Positions 14,716-22,802 of a stretch of DNA of 64,000 bases are shown here, piece by piece. Positions within the stretch are counted from its first letter, which is position 1. Each line of letters begins with the position of its first letter. A program made the position numbers and the translations under genes. A model generated the notes under the pieces. The model ran no database searches, was not told the DNA's origin, and was given only the letters and a program-made list of their open reading frames with translations. Origin of the DNA: Amycolatopsis iheyensis (GTDB lineage: Bacteria; Actinomycetota; Actinomycetes; Mycobacteriales; Pseudonocardiaceae); contig NZ_JAMXQV010000009.1 of the NCBI RefSeq assembly GCF_024703995.1, positions 248,001 through 312,000 of the forward strand. Direction: 5' to 3'.

Positions 14716-15999
14716 TCAGCGGCTCCCGCGCAGGGTCGCGCGCCCCGCGTACCGCGCCTCGGCGCCCAGCTCCTCCTCGATGCGGATGAGCTGGTTGTAC
14801 TTGGCGGTGCGGTCGGACCGGGACAGCGAACCCGTCTTGATCTGGCCGCAGCCGGTGGCCACCGCCAGGTCCGCGATCGTCGTGTCCTCGGTTTCGCCCG
14901 AGCGGTGCGACATCACCGCCGAGTAGCCCGCCTTGTGTGCGGTGTCGACGGTCAGCAGCGTCTCGGTGAGCGTGCCGATCTGGTTGACCTTGATCAGGAT
15001 CGAGTTCGCGATGCCGCGCTCGATGCCGTCGCGCAGCAACGCCACGTTGGTGCAGAAGACGTCGTCGCCGACCAGTTGGACGCGGTTGCCGATGGTGTCC
15101 GTGAGCTGCTTCCAGCCGTCGTAGTCGTCCTGGGCGAGGCCGTCTTCGATGGAGACGATCGGGAAGCGGGTGGTCAGCTCGGCGAGGTAGGCGACGTGCT
15201 CCTCGACGCTGCGCTTGCGGCCCTCGCCGCGGTAGTCGTAGACGCCGTCCGCGTAGAACTCCGACGCCGCCGGGTCGAGCAGCAGCGCGATGTCCTCGCC
15301 CGGGGTGTAGCCGCTGTCCTCGATCGCGCGGACGACGAACTCGAGCGCCTCGTCGGCCGAGGCGAGGTTGGGCGCGAAACCGCCTTCGTCGCCGACGTTC
15401 GTGCCGTGCCCGGCCTTCCGCAGCGACGCGCGCAGCGTGTGGAAGACCTCGGAGCCCATCCGCACGGCCTCGGCGAAGGTCTCGGCGCCGACCGGGCCGA
15501 TCATGAACTCCTGGAAGTCGATCGGGTTGTCGGCGTGCGCGCCGCCGTTGACGATGTTCATCATCGGCATCGGCAGCTGGTGGGCGAACACCCCGCCGAC
15601 GTAGCGGTACAGCGGCAACGTGTTGGCCGCGGCGGCCGCCTTCGCGACGGCCAGCGAAATCCCGAGCGTGGCGTTGGCCCCGACCCGCGCCTTGTTCGCG
15701 GTCCCGTCCGCGGCGATCAGCGCGGCGTCGACCTCGGACTGCGCTTCGGCCTCCAGCCCGACGACCGCGTCGGCGAGCTCGGTGTTCACCGCGGTGACCG
15801 CCTTGCGCACGCCTTTGCCGTGGTAGCGCGCCTTGTCGCCGTCGCGCAGCTCGACGGCCTCCCGCGTGCCGGTCGAGGCGCCCGACGGGACGGCGGCCCG
15901 CCCGAGCGAGCCGTCGGCCAGCACGACGTCCACCTCGACGGTCGGGTTCCCCCGGCTGTCGAGCACCTCACGACCGCGCACACGGGCGATTGCCGTCAT
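14716..15999 (-). CDS. eno: Enolase
   Basis: A 427-residue phosphopyruvate hydratase (2-phosphoglycerate to phosphoenolpyruvate). The sequence is full length with all signatures: REVLDSRGNPTVEVDV at the start, GAHADNPIDFQEFMI, NVGDEGGFAPNL, the metal ligands in LLLDPAASEF, SIEDGL and VGDDVFCTN, the signature SILIKVNQIGTLTE, and the SHRSGETEDT loop. ATG 15999 follows GAGGAGCTGAG. Enolase in actinobacteria normally sits next to a septum-formation (FtsB-like) gene; here it stands alone among regulators, so it may be a second enolase. Confidence 0.95.
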   Translation of the reverse strand: MTAIARVRGREVLDSRGNPTVEVDVVLADGSLGRAAVPSGASTGTREAVELRDGDKARYHGKGVRKAVTAVNTELADAVVGLEAEAQSEVDAALIAADGTANKARVGANATLGISLAVAKAAAAANTLPLYRYVGGVFAHQLPMPMMNIVNGGAHADNPIDFQEFMIGPVGAETFAEAVRMGSEVFHTLRASLRKAGHGTNVGDEGGFAPNLASADEALEFVVRAIEDSGYTPGEDIALLLDPAASEFYADGVYDYRGEGRKRSVEEHVAYLAELTTRFPIVSIEDGLAQDDYDGWKQLTDTIGNRVQLVGDDVFCTNVALLRDGIERGIANSILIKVNQIGTLTETLLTVDTAHKAGYSAVMSHRSGETEDTTIADLAVATGCGQIKTGSLSRSDRTAKYNQLIRIEEELGAEARYAGRATLRGSR

Positions 16000-16086
16000 C
16001 TCAGCTCCTCGTAAGTCGTCCCCAGGGGCGCCGGCGGGCGCCGTCCCGCGAGCGAGGCTAGCAGAGAGTGTCTGAATCGATCCCGG

Positions 16087-16659
16087 CTAATTTTCGTGGC
16101 CGGTTGATGGCTTTCCGGCGAACAGCGTGTGGACCGCCGACGGGATGGCGGCGACGGACCCGGGGCCGCGGATCGCGGTCTGCAGGAGGTAACCGGGGAG
16201 CACGCACAGCAGCACGTCCACCAGGGCGCCGGCGTGCTCCGCTGGCCCGGTCAGCGCCGCGGCCGCCGCCTCGAACGACTTCCGCAGGTGCTCGGCCAGC
16301 GCCGGGTTGCGGAGGGCCTCCGACCAGACGAGCAGGGCGATCGCGGCGAAGCCGTCCTCCGCGTGACGGGCGGACAGGAACTCCAGCGTCGCCGCCACGG
16401 CCTCGCCGGGACCGGCCGCGGTGCGCGCCGACTCGCGGACGATCGCGACGACGTCGCGGAGGTTCTCCTCGGCGATGGCGACGATCATCGCGTCCTTGCC
16501 GGGGAAGTAGCGGTACACCGCCCCGGAGGAGACGCCGGCCTCGCGCACGAGGTCCTGCATCGACGTCTCGTGGAAGCCGTCACGCAGGAAGCAGCGGCGC
16601 GCGGCGGCCAGGATGTGCGCGCGCCGCTCGTCCCGGTACTGGTCGGAGATCTTGGGCAC
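16087..16659 (-). CDS. TetR family transcriptional regulator
   Basis: A 190-residue regulator: N-terminal helix-turn-helix (AARRCFLRDGFHETSMQDLV, then AGVSSGAVYRYFPGKDAMI), followed by a helical effector domain. The start codon is GTG at 16659. TACCCT (minus strand, 16666-16671) ends 6 nt upstream and there is no ribosome binding site, so the transcript is probably leaderless. The palindrome at 16677-16696 lies just upstream of that hexamer. It is divergent from the beta-propeller gene at 16746, its probable target. Confidence 0.88.
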   Translation of the reverse strand: MPKISDQYRDERRAHILAAARRCFLRDGFHETSMQDLVREAGVSSGAVYRYFPGKDAMIVAIAEENLRDVVAIVRESARTAAGPGEAVAATLEFLSARHAEDGFAAIALLVWSEALRNPALAEHLRKSFEAAAAALTGPAEHAGALVDVLLCVLPGYLLQTAIRGPGSVAAIPSAVHTLFAGKPSTGHEN

Positions 16660-16676
16660 CGGCCGAGGGTAACAAA

Positions 16677-16745
16677 AAACACGAACGTTCGCGTTTGACA
16701 GCCCGGCCTGGTCGGAGGCACGGTGAAGAAGGAAAGCGAACGTTC
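16677..16745. promoter_or_regulatory. TetR operators with core CGAACGTTCG
   Basis: The 20-bp site 16677-16696 (AAACACGAACGTTCGCGTTT) is a near-perfect palindrome around CGAACGTTCG. A second, partial site CGAACGTTC occupies 16737-16745 and ends directly at the start codon of the beta-propeller gene. Binding at both would block the regulator's own promoter and the translation start region of the neighbour. The regulator at 16087-16659 is the likely binder. Confidence 0.75.
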
Positions 16746-17723
16746 ATGCGCGGAAATGCCCGATCGATGACACCTGCCCTGTCCACCGTCGCGGAGTTCC
16801 CCGAGCACTCCTTCCTCGAGAACCTCGCGGTGCGCCACGACGACTCGCTGCTCGTCACGTCGCTCAACGCGAAGCAGCTGTGGTTCGTCCCGGCCGGGGG
16901 TGCGGCGCCGTTCGTGCTGCACACCTACGACCACCTGGTCACCGCGGTCGTCGAGACCGAGCCGGACGTCTTCCACGTCGCGCTGACCGACGGCTACACC
17001 ACGCACGAGTCGCACCTGAGCCGCGTCGACCTGCGGGGCTGGGTGCCGGGGGAGACCGAACCGCCGATCGAGACCGTGCTGACCTTCGACGACCGCGTCC
17101 GCGCGCTGAACGGCGCGTGCCTGGTGGCGCCGGGCGTCCTGCTGGTCGCCGACTGCTTCGCCGGACTCATCTGGCGGGTCGACCTGCCGTCGGGGACGGC
17201 CGACGTCTGGCTCGCGCACGCGTCGATGGCGCACGACCCGCTGAGCACGCTGAAGCCGCCGCAGCCGGGCGTCAACGGCGTCCGGTACGCGGCGAGCACG
17301 GGCCACCTCTACTACACCTCGACCGCGCAGAAGCTCTTCATGCGTGTCCCGGTCGACCCGGTGACCCACACGCCGGCGGGCGCGCCCGAGCACGTCGGCG
17401 GCGGCTCCATGGCCGACGACTTCTGCCTCGACGAGGACGCGGGAGTCGCTTACGTGACCACGCATCGCGAGAACACGATCGACCGCGTGCCGCTGGATCC
17501 CGGCTCGGCCGAGCGGCCCCGGACGGTGCTCGGTGACCCGCTGGACCTGCGGCTGCTGGGGCCGTCGAGCATGGCGTGGAGCCGCCGCCGGGCGGGTGTC
17601 GCCTACGTCACGACCGACGGCGGGACGACCGCGCCACCGCCGGACGGCCGGGTGCGCCCGGCGAAGGTGCTCCGGCTCGAACTGTTCGAGCAGACCGAAG
17701 CATTGCCCCACGATCAACGGTAG
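16746..17723 (+). CDS. SMP-30/gluconolactonase-like beta-propeller protein
   Basis: A 325-residue protein from ATG 16746 (AAGGAAAG upstream). It has repeated beta-propeller phrases: PEHSFLENLAVRHDDSLLV, LLVADCFAGLIWRVDL, GVNGVRYAASTGHLYYTS, DDFCLDEDAGVAYVTTH and RRRAGVAYVTTDGG. The NGVRY segment matches the metal-binding part of SMP-30/strictosidine-synthase-like lactonases. No signal peptide is seen. It lies divergent from a TetR gene and 33 bp before an alpha/beta hydrolase gene, so the pair may hydrolyse a lactone or ester under TetR control. The substrate is unknown. Confidence 0.75.
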   Translation: MRGNARSMTPALSTVAEFPEHSFLENLAVRHDDSLLVTSLNAKQLWFVPAGGAAPFVLHTYDHLVTAVVETEPDVFHVALTDGYTTHESHLSRVDLRGWVPGETEPPIETVLTFDDRVRALNGACLVAPGVLLVADCFAGLIWRVDLPSGTADVWLAHASMAHDPLSTLKPPQPGVNGVRYAASTGHLYYTSTAQKLFMRVPVDPVTHTPAGAPEHVGGGSMADDFCLDEDAGVAYVTTHRENTIDRVPLDPGSAERPRTVLGDPLDLRLLGPSSMAWSRRRAGVAYVTTDGGTTAPPPDGRVRPAKVLRLELFEQTEALPHDQR

Positions 17724-17738
17724 GATTGTGCAACAATC
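17724..17738. promoter_or_regulatory. 15-bp palindrome between propeller and hydrolase genes
   Basis: GATTGT-GCA-ACAATC starts on the base after the TAG of the propeller gene and ends 18 bp before the hydrolase start. Its high A+T content and position upstream of the ribosome binding site suggest an operator for a separate promoter of the hydrolase gene; as a terminator its stem of 6 bp would be weak. Its binder is unknown. Confidence 0.4.
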
Positions 17739-17756
17739 TCGCGAAGGGTGGCACGC

Positions 17757-18545
17757 ATGCAGAGCGACGGAGTCCGGGTCCACGGCGCATCGGGGCAGCC
17801 GGTGCTGCTCCTGCCCGGCGGCGCCGAGGCGTGCGACGGCTTCTTCCCCGGGCTCGTCGAAGGCCTGGCCGACTGCCGGGTGATCGTCCACGACCGCCCC
17901 GGCACGGGCACTTCGGCCGTCGACGGCACCTTGGCCGGCGCGGCGGATCACCTGAGCGACCTGATCGACCGGCTCGGCTGCGGCCCGGTCGTCGTGGTCG
18001 GGCAGAGCCTCGGCGGCGCGGTGGGCGTGCTGCTGGCCCGGGCCCACCCGGAGCAGGTCGCGGGCCTCGTCCTGCTCGACCCGACGATCGTCAACGACCC
18101 CCGCACGTGTGCGCTCCTGGAGCGGATGACGCGGGTGCTCGGCGCGCTCGCGTCGGTGCCCGGGGTGCGTGGGGTGCTCACGCGGCTGCTTCGCGCGTCG
18201 ATCGTCCGGTCGACGCGGAAGCAGCACCTGCGGCCGGACTGCGAGGCGGCCCAGCTGAAGATGGCGGACATCGACATCCCGCAGCTGGCCCGCGCGGTTC
18301 GCGGCATCACCGAGGTGTCCCGCGGGCTTCGGGAGCCGGACCTGCCCCGTGTCCCGGCGGTGGTGGTGACGGCGGACCGCAAGCCGGCCACGGCGATGCG
18401 CCGGGGCCACGAGCGCCTCGCGACGGCGTTCGGCGGGCGGGTCGTGTCCTGGCCGGGCGCGACGCACGGGGTGCACCTGGACCACCCCGACGAGACCCTG
18501 GCCACGGTCCGCGAGCTGGTCGGGCAGGTGAACGCGAAGGCCTGA
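17757..18545 (+). CDS. Alpha/beta hydrolase
   Basis: A 262-residue alpha/beta-fold hydrolase. ATG 17757 has GAAGGG 8 nt upstream; an in-frame GTG lies at 17748. Visible landmarks are the oxyanion strand PVLLLPGGAEACDGF, VIVHDRPGTGTS, the nucleophile elbow VVGQSLGGAVG (Ser near residue 85) and the C-terminal His in WPGATHGVHLDHPD. It probably hydrolyses an ester or lactone; the downstream position relative to the propeller gene hints at a shared substrate. A hairpin CGAACTCG/CGAGTTCG at 18558-18589 could terminate it. Confidence 0.85.
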   Translation: MQSDGVRVHGASGQPVLLLPGGAEACDGFFPGLVEGLADCRVIVHDRPGTGTSAVDGTLAGAADHLSDLIDRLGCGPVVVVGQSLGGAVGVLLARAHPEQVAGLVLLDPTIVNDPRTCALLERMTRVLGALASVPGVRGVLTRLLRASIVRSTRKQHLRPDCEAAQLKMADIDIPQLARAVRGITEVSRGLREPDLPRVPAVVVTADRKPATAMRRGHERLATAFGGRVVSWPGATHGVHLDHPDETLATVRELVGQVNAKA

Positions 18546-18591
18546 CGCGCCCTCGTCCGAACTCGGGTCTGGACGCGGGCGCGAGTTCGAC

Positions 18592-18616
18592 CTACTGTCT
18601 TTGGTCTGACCAGTAG
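18592..18616. promoter_or_regulatory. FadR-type operator before MHS transporter operon
   Basis: TGGTCTGACCA at 18602-18612 is an inverted repeat (TGGTC/GACCA) nested in outer arms CTACTG (18592-18597) and CAGTAG (18611-18616). TGGTCTGAACA, the same motif on the other strand with one change, lies at 22764-22774 in front of the FadR-type gene and the deacetylase operon. This links both operons to the regulator at 22012-22746. Confidence 0.65.
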
Positions 18617-18641
18617 CTAGGTGGACAGCTGAGAGGTGCCC

Positions 18642-19955
18642 GTGACCAGAGTCGGAGCAGCGTCGCCCGCGTCGGACACCCTGGCCGCGCCCAGCGCGCG
18701 GCGGGCCGTGCTGGCCGGCGGGATCGGCAACTTCATCGAATGGTTCGACTACGGCGTCTACGCCGCGCTCAGCCCGGTCATCGCGTCGTTGTTCTTCCCC
18801 GGTGGCAACAGCGTCGCGGCGACGCTGTCGACCTTCGCCGTGTTCGGGGTCGGGTTCGTCGTGCGGCCCCTGGGTGGGCTCTTCTTCGGGCAGCTCGGTG
18901 ACCGGCGGGGCCGCCGGACCGCGCTGGGGCTCGCGCTCATCCTGATTTCGCTCAGTACCGCCTGCATGGGGCTGCTCCCGACGTTCGCGAGCGCCGGCGT
19001 CGCCGCGCCGTTGCTGCTGCTCCTGCTCCGGCTGATCCAGGGGTTCTCCGCCGGCGGCGAGTTCACCGGGTCCGCCACGATGATGGTCGAAAACGCACAG
19101 ACCGGGCGCCGCGGCTGGATCTCCAGCTGGCAGCAGTTCAGCGTCATCACCGGGACGCTGGCCGGCGTCCTCATCGTCACCGCGATCACCGACCTCGGCT
19201 CGAGCGACCTGCTGGAGAGCTGGGGCTGGCGGATCCCGTTCCTGGTCGCGCTGCCACTCGGCGCGGTCGGCTTCTACATCCGCTTCCGGATGGAGGACAC
19301 CCCGCACTTCGAGGCCCTGCGCAGCACCGGCGACGTCGCGGAGAAGCCGACGCGCGAAGCCGTCCGCACCCAGCGCCGCGCGATGGTGATCGCGTTCTTC
19401 TACACCGCGCTGCCCAACATCGGCTTCTACACGTTCCTGACCTACACCCCGACGTTCCTGCGCAACGAAGCCGGGCTGAGCCTCGGCAAGGCCTACCTCG
19501 TCAACGTCGTCGGCACGGTCCTCTACGCCCTGTTCACCCTCGTGGTGGGCCGGCTGTCGGATCGCTTCGGCCGCCGCCCGATCCTGATCACGCACGCCGT
19601 CGCGTTCTTCGTCTCCGCGATCCCGATCTACCTGCTGCTCTCGAGCGGCTCGTTCCTGGTGGCGCTGGTCGTCCAGCTGCCCGCGATGCTGATCATGTCC
19701 TGCTACTCCGGCCCCGGCACGGCCGGCATCACCGAGCTGTTCCCGACCCGCCTGCGGTACTCCGCGATGGCGTTGCCCTACAACCTCAGTTCCGCGATCT
19801 TCGGCGGCACCGCGCCGTTCATCGCGACCGCGCTGATCGCCTGGCTGGGCACGCCGATCGCGCCCGCGTTCTGGGCGATGCTCGCGGCGATCCCGACGTT
19901 CGTCGTGTACGTCCGCATGCGCGAGACCGCCTTCAGCGAACTGCAGGACCGATGA
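18642..19955 (+). CDS. MHS family MFS transporter
   Basis: A 437-residue transporter with about 12 hydrophobic segments. GIGNFIEWFDYGVYAALSPV and RPLGGLFFGQLGDRRGRRTAL are signatures of the metabolite:H+ symporter branch (KgtP, ShiA, ProP), which carries carboxylates and betaines. GTG 18642 follows GAGAGG by 5 nt; GTG 18636 overlaps that site and is less likely. The stop overlaps the SDR start as ATGA. It opens the first operon with the TGGTCTGA motif and probably imports the substrate or a carboxylate intermediate. Confidence 0.87.
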   Translation: MTRVGAASPASDTLAAPSARRAVLAGGIGNFIEWFDYGVYAALSPVIASLFFPGGNSVAATLSTFAVFGVGFVVRPLGGLFFGQLGDRRGRRTALGLALILISLSTACMGLLPTFASAGVAAPLLLLLLRLIQGFSAGGEFTGSATMMVENAQTGRRGWISSWQQFSVITGTLAGVLIVTAITDLGSSDLLESWGWRIPFLVALPLGAVGFYIRFRMEDTPHFEALRSTGDVAEKPTREAVRTQRRAMVIAFFYTALPNIGFYTFLTYTPTFLRNEAGLSLGKAYLVNVVGTVLYALFTLVVGRLSDRFGRRPILITHAVAFFVSAIPIYLLLSSGSFLVALVVQLPAMLIMSCYSGPGTAGITELFPTRLRYSAMALPYNLSSAIFGGTAPFIATALIAWLGTPIAPAFWAMLAAIPTFVVYVRMRETAFSELQDR

Positions 19956-20656
19956 GCGACCGGCTCGCCGCGATCGTCACCGGCTCCTCCTCGGGCATCG
20001 GCCGCGCCTGCGCCGCCGAACTCGCGCGCTGCGGGTGGGACGTCGTGACCCACGGGCTCGAGGGAGCGGAGACCGTCACCGGTGACATGGCCGATCCCGC
20101 GACGGCCACCGCGCTCGTCGCGGCCGCCGAACAGCGGTTCGGCCGGCTCGACGGCGTGGTCAGCAACGCGGGCGCCGGCCTGACGAAGCCGTTCGCCGAC
20201 CTCGACGACGAGAACTGGCGTCAGCTGTACGAGGTGCACCTCGCGGCCGCGGCGCGGCTGCTCCGGGCGGCCCGGCCGTTGCTCGCCGTCCGCGGCGGCG
20301 CGGTGGTGGCCATGTCGAGCCTGGCCGCGGGCCACGCGCTCGACGGCCGGGCGGCCTACGGCGCGGTCAAAGCCGGGCTCGAAGGACTGGTCCGGCAGGT
20401 GGCCGCCGAGTGGGCGCCGCAGGGGATCCGCGTCAACGCCGTCGCGCCGGGCACGATCCGGACCCCGTTGGTGGAGCGCAACTTCGCCCGCGGCCTGCTC
20501 GACGAGCAAGCCGTGCTGAGCCGGACACCGATGGGCCGGCTGGGGGACCCGGGCGAGATCGCCACCGTCGTCCGGTTCCTGCTGTCGGCGGATTCTTCTT
20601 ATGTCACCGGCCAAACGCTCGCCGTCGACGGCGGCTGGTCGATCTTCGGCGGTTGA
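19952..20656 (+). CDS. SDR family oxidoreductase
   Basis: A 234-residue classical short-chain dehydrogenase: TGSSSGIGRACAAELA nucleotide motif, VSNAGAG, catalytic MSSLAAG Ser, and the YGAVK Tyr-Lys pair near residue 132-136, then NAVAPGTIRTPL and VTGQTLAVDGGW. It would oxidise an alcohol or reduce a ketone with NAD(P). The start overlaps the transporter stop and the amidase gene follows after 12 bp, so it is the second gene of the FadR-linked operon. Confidence 0.9.
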   Translation: MSDRLAAIVTGSSSGIGRACAAELARCGWDVVTHGLEGAETVTGDMADPATATALVAAAEQRFGRLDGVVSNAGAGLTKPFADLDDENWRQLYEVHLAAAARLLRAARPLLAVRGGAVVAMSSLAAGHALDGRAAYGAVKAGLEGLVRQVAAEWAPQGIRVNAVAPGTIRTPLVERNFARGLLDEQAVLSRTPMGRLGDPGEIATVVRFLLSADSSYVTGQTLAVDGGWSIFGG

Positions 20657-20668
20657 GGGAGGGACGAC

Positions 20669-22006
20669 ATGACAGTGGTGCCCGACGTCGGGTGCGTGCC
20701 CACGGTGCGCGCGAGCCTGGACCGGATCCGCGAGCGCGACCCGGCCCTGCGCGCGTTCCTCGCGGTGTGCGAAGACCAGGCGATGGCGGACGCGCGAGCG
20801 CTCGACGACTCGGGGGAGCGGGCCGGCTCGATGCACGGGATCCCGTTCTCCGTCAAGGACACCTACGCGACGGCCGGGGTGCGCACCACCTACGGGTCCG
20901 CCGTCTTCGCCGACAACGTCCCCACTCGGGACGCCCCGGTGGTGGCCCGGATCCGCCGGGCGGGCGGCGTGCTGGTGGGGAAGACGAACACCCCCGAGTT
21001 CGCGATCTACATCCGCACCCTCAACGAGCTCCAGCCCGAGACGGTGAACCCGTGGGACCCGGCGCGGATCTGCGGCGGGTCCAGCGGCGGGGCGGCCGCC
21101 TCCGTCGCCGCGGGCCTCACCCCGGTCGCCCTCGGCAGCGACGGCGGCGGCTCGGTCCGCATCCCTGCCGCGTTGTGCGGGGTGGTCGGGCTCAAGCCGT
21201 CGCGGGGCGCGGTGTCCGCCGGCGGCGGGTTCATCGGCACCCGGCGGTTCTCCGTCCCCGGCCCGCTGGCGTTGCGTGTCTCGGACGCGCGGGCGATGTG
21301 GGAAGCGATGCGGGGCAAGGAAAGCAGCGAGCGCGACACCCTCGAGTTCGTCGATCGCGACACCGTGTCCGCAGGCCCGTGGCGGCTGCGCTGGGTCCCG
21401 GACAGCGGCCGCGCCGCCGACAGCGCCGTCGTCGGCGTGGTCCGCTCGGCGCTCGGCCGCCTGGCCACGCTCGACGGCTTCGACGTCGAGGACAGCACGC
21501 TCAGCTTGGAGACGCCGCGCTTCGCCGAACCCTTCTACGACGCGATGATGGCGGACCGGCTGTCGACCGGCGGCGACCGGATGCTCGCCCAGGCGCGCGA
21601 ACTCCTGGCGCCCTACACCCGGCATCACCTGGAGCGGGCTTCGACGATCAGCGGCGCGGCGTATTCCGAGTCGCTCGGCCGGGGCGACGCGGCCGCCGAC
21701 CACCTCGACGCGCTGCTGCACGACGTCGACTTCCTCGTCACGCCCACCACCGGCGTGATCGCGCCGGAAGGCGCGAGTGGGCCGAGCGACGCGCTACCCG
21801 AGGACGCGCGCCGCGAGCTGGTCGCGTACACGTTCCTCGCCAACTACACCGGCTATCCGGCCATCACGGTGCCCTGCGGCCTCGAATCGGGCATGCCGGT
21901 GGGGCTGCAGGTGCTCGGCCGGCCCGGCTCGGAAGACCGGCTGCTCGACGTCGCCGAAGCCGTGCAGCAGCACGTGTACGCGCCGCGGCTCGCGCCATGG
22001 CCGTGA
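20669..22006 (+). CDS. Amidase (amidase signature family)
   Basis: A 445-residue amidase with a complete Ser-cisSer-Lys triad: Lys63 in FSVKDTYATAG, cis-Ser138 in CGGSSGGAAAS and nucleophile Ser162 in SDGGGSVRIPA, with the typical 24-residue Ser-Ser spacing. ATG 20669 has GAGGGAGG upstream. It hydrolyses an amide to acid and ammonia; the amide is unknown. It ends the operon and is convergent with the FadR-type gene, 5 bp apart. With the imidase-type deacetylase of the sister operon it could complete ring opening of a cyclic amide (inference). Confidence 0.9.
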   Translation: MTVVPDVGCVPTVRASLDRIRERDPALRAFLAVCEDQAMADARALDDSGERAGSMHGIPFSVKDTYATAGVRTTYGSAVFADNVPTRDAPVVARIRRAGGVLVGKTNTPEFAIYIRTLNELQPETVNPWDPARICGGSSGGAAASVAAGLTPVALGSDGGGSVRIPAALCGVVGLKPSRGAVSAGGGFIGTRRFSVPGPLALRVSDARAMWEAMRGKESSERDTLEFVDRDTVSAGPWRLRWVPDSGRAADSAVVGVVRSALGRLATLDGFDVEDSTLSLETPRFAEPFYDAMMADRLSTGGDRMLAQARELLAPYTRHHLERASTISGAAYSESLGRGDAAADHLDALLHDVDFLVTPTTGVIAPEGASGPSDALPEDARRELVAYTFLANYTGYPAITVPCGLESGMPVGLQVLGRPGSEDRLLDVAEAVQQHVYAPRLAPWP

Positions 22007-22011
22007 CGCGC

Positions 22012-22746
22012 CTACGGCAGCAACGCGGCGAGCCGGGCGCGCTGGTCCGCGCCGAGCAGCGACGCGTAGCCGTCGTACAGGGTCTGGCCGGCGAGCCGGG
22101 CGGCCGTCTCGCCGTCGCCGTCGGTGATCGCCGCGAGGATGCGCCGGTGCTCGGCGATGAAGCTGTCGCGCGCGGCCGGGTTTCCGGTGTCCGGGTCGAC
22201 CGCGCCGGCGACCATGTCGAGCGTCGCGTCCTGGATCACCTGGCTGACCACGGCCAGCAGGCGGTTGCCCGCCGCTTCGCGCACGACGTCGTGGAAGCTG
22301 TTGTCCGCGGCCGCGAACGCGGCGGCGTCTTCGGCGCGTTCCATCGCGCCGATCGCTTCGGCCATCGAGGCCAGCTGCTCGTCGGTGCGGAAGCGCGCCG
22401 CCAGCTTGTTCGCCGCCGCGCCGGCGATCATCCGGTACTGGATGATCTCGAACACCGGCACGCCTTCCAGCTTCACCGCGCCGCGCAGCATGCGGGTGAG
22501 GCCCGGGGTCACTGTGCCGCACACCTCCGGCCCGGTCCGGCTGCCGGAGCTGGTGCGCACCAGGCCCATGCTTTCCAGGATCCGCAACGCCTCGCGGATC
22601 GTGGAGCGGCCGACGCCGAAGTTCTCGACGAGCGTGCGCTCGGGCGGCAGGAAGTCGCCGGGGGCGTAGTCGCCGGCGTAGATCGCCTCTTCGATCTGGG
22701 CGACCACCGCTTCGAAGGCGCGGGTTTTGCCGACCGGCGTGAACAT
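22012..22746 (-). CDS. GntR/FadR family transcriptional regulator
   Basis: A 244-residue regulator: winged helix (AVVAQIEEAIYAGDYAPGDF, then FGVGRSTIREALRILESMGL) and a C-terminal FCD effector domain with the His-rich DNSFHDVVREAAGNRLL helix and EHRRILAAI. TAGGTT (minus strand, 22753-22758) ends 6 nt before the ATG with no ribosome binding site, so it is probably leaderless. Its upstream motif TGGTCTGAACA recurs before the transporter operon at 18602. It likely controls both flanking operons in response to a small acid. Confidence 0.88.
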   Translation of the reverse strand: MFTPVGKTRAFEAVVAQIEEAIYAGDYAPGDFLPPERTLVENFGVGRSTIREALRILESMGLVRTSSGSRTGPEVCGTVTPGLTRMLRGAVKLEGVPVFEIIQYRMIAGAAANKLAARFRTDEQLASMAEAIGAMERAEDAAAFAAADNSFHDVVREAAGNRLLAVVSQVIQDATLDMVAGAVDPDTGNPAARDSFIAEHRRILAAITDGDGETAARLAGQTLYDGYASLLGADQRARLAALLP

Positions 22747-22752
22747 ACTGAC

Positions 22753-22774
22753 AACCTAGCATCTGTTCAGACCA
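22753..22774. promoter_or_regulatory. -10 box and FadR operator of the regulator gene
   Basis: On the minus strand TGGTCTGAACA (22764-22774) lies 5 bp upstream of the -10-like TAGGTT (22753-22758), which itself ends 6 nt before the regulator's ATG. The motif matches TGGTCTGACCA at 18602-18612 in 10 of 11 positions. It also stands about 30 bp before the deacetylase gene start at 22803. Confidence 0.6.
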
Positions 22775-22802
22775 GTACCCGCGAAGTTCAGGAGTCCCGC
22801 CG

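Noticed and set aside
16485..19595. A 1036-codon minus-strand frame across the TetR, propeller, hydrolase and MHS transporter region
   Set aside because: It is arginine-, histidine- and glutamine-rich with no domain, antisense to four clearly real genes. It is a GC-driven shadow frame.
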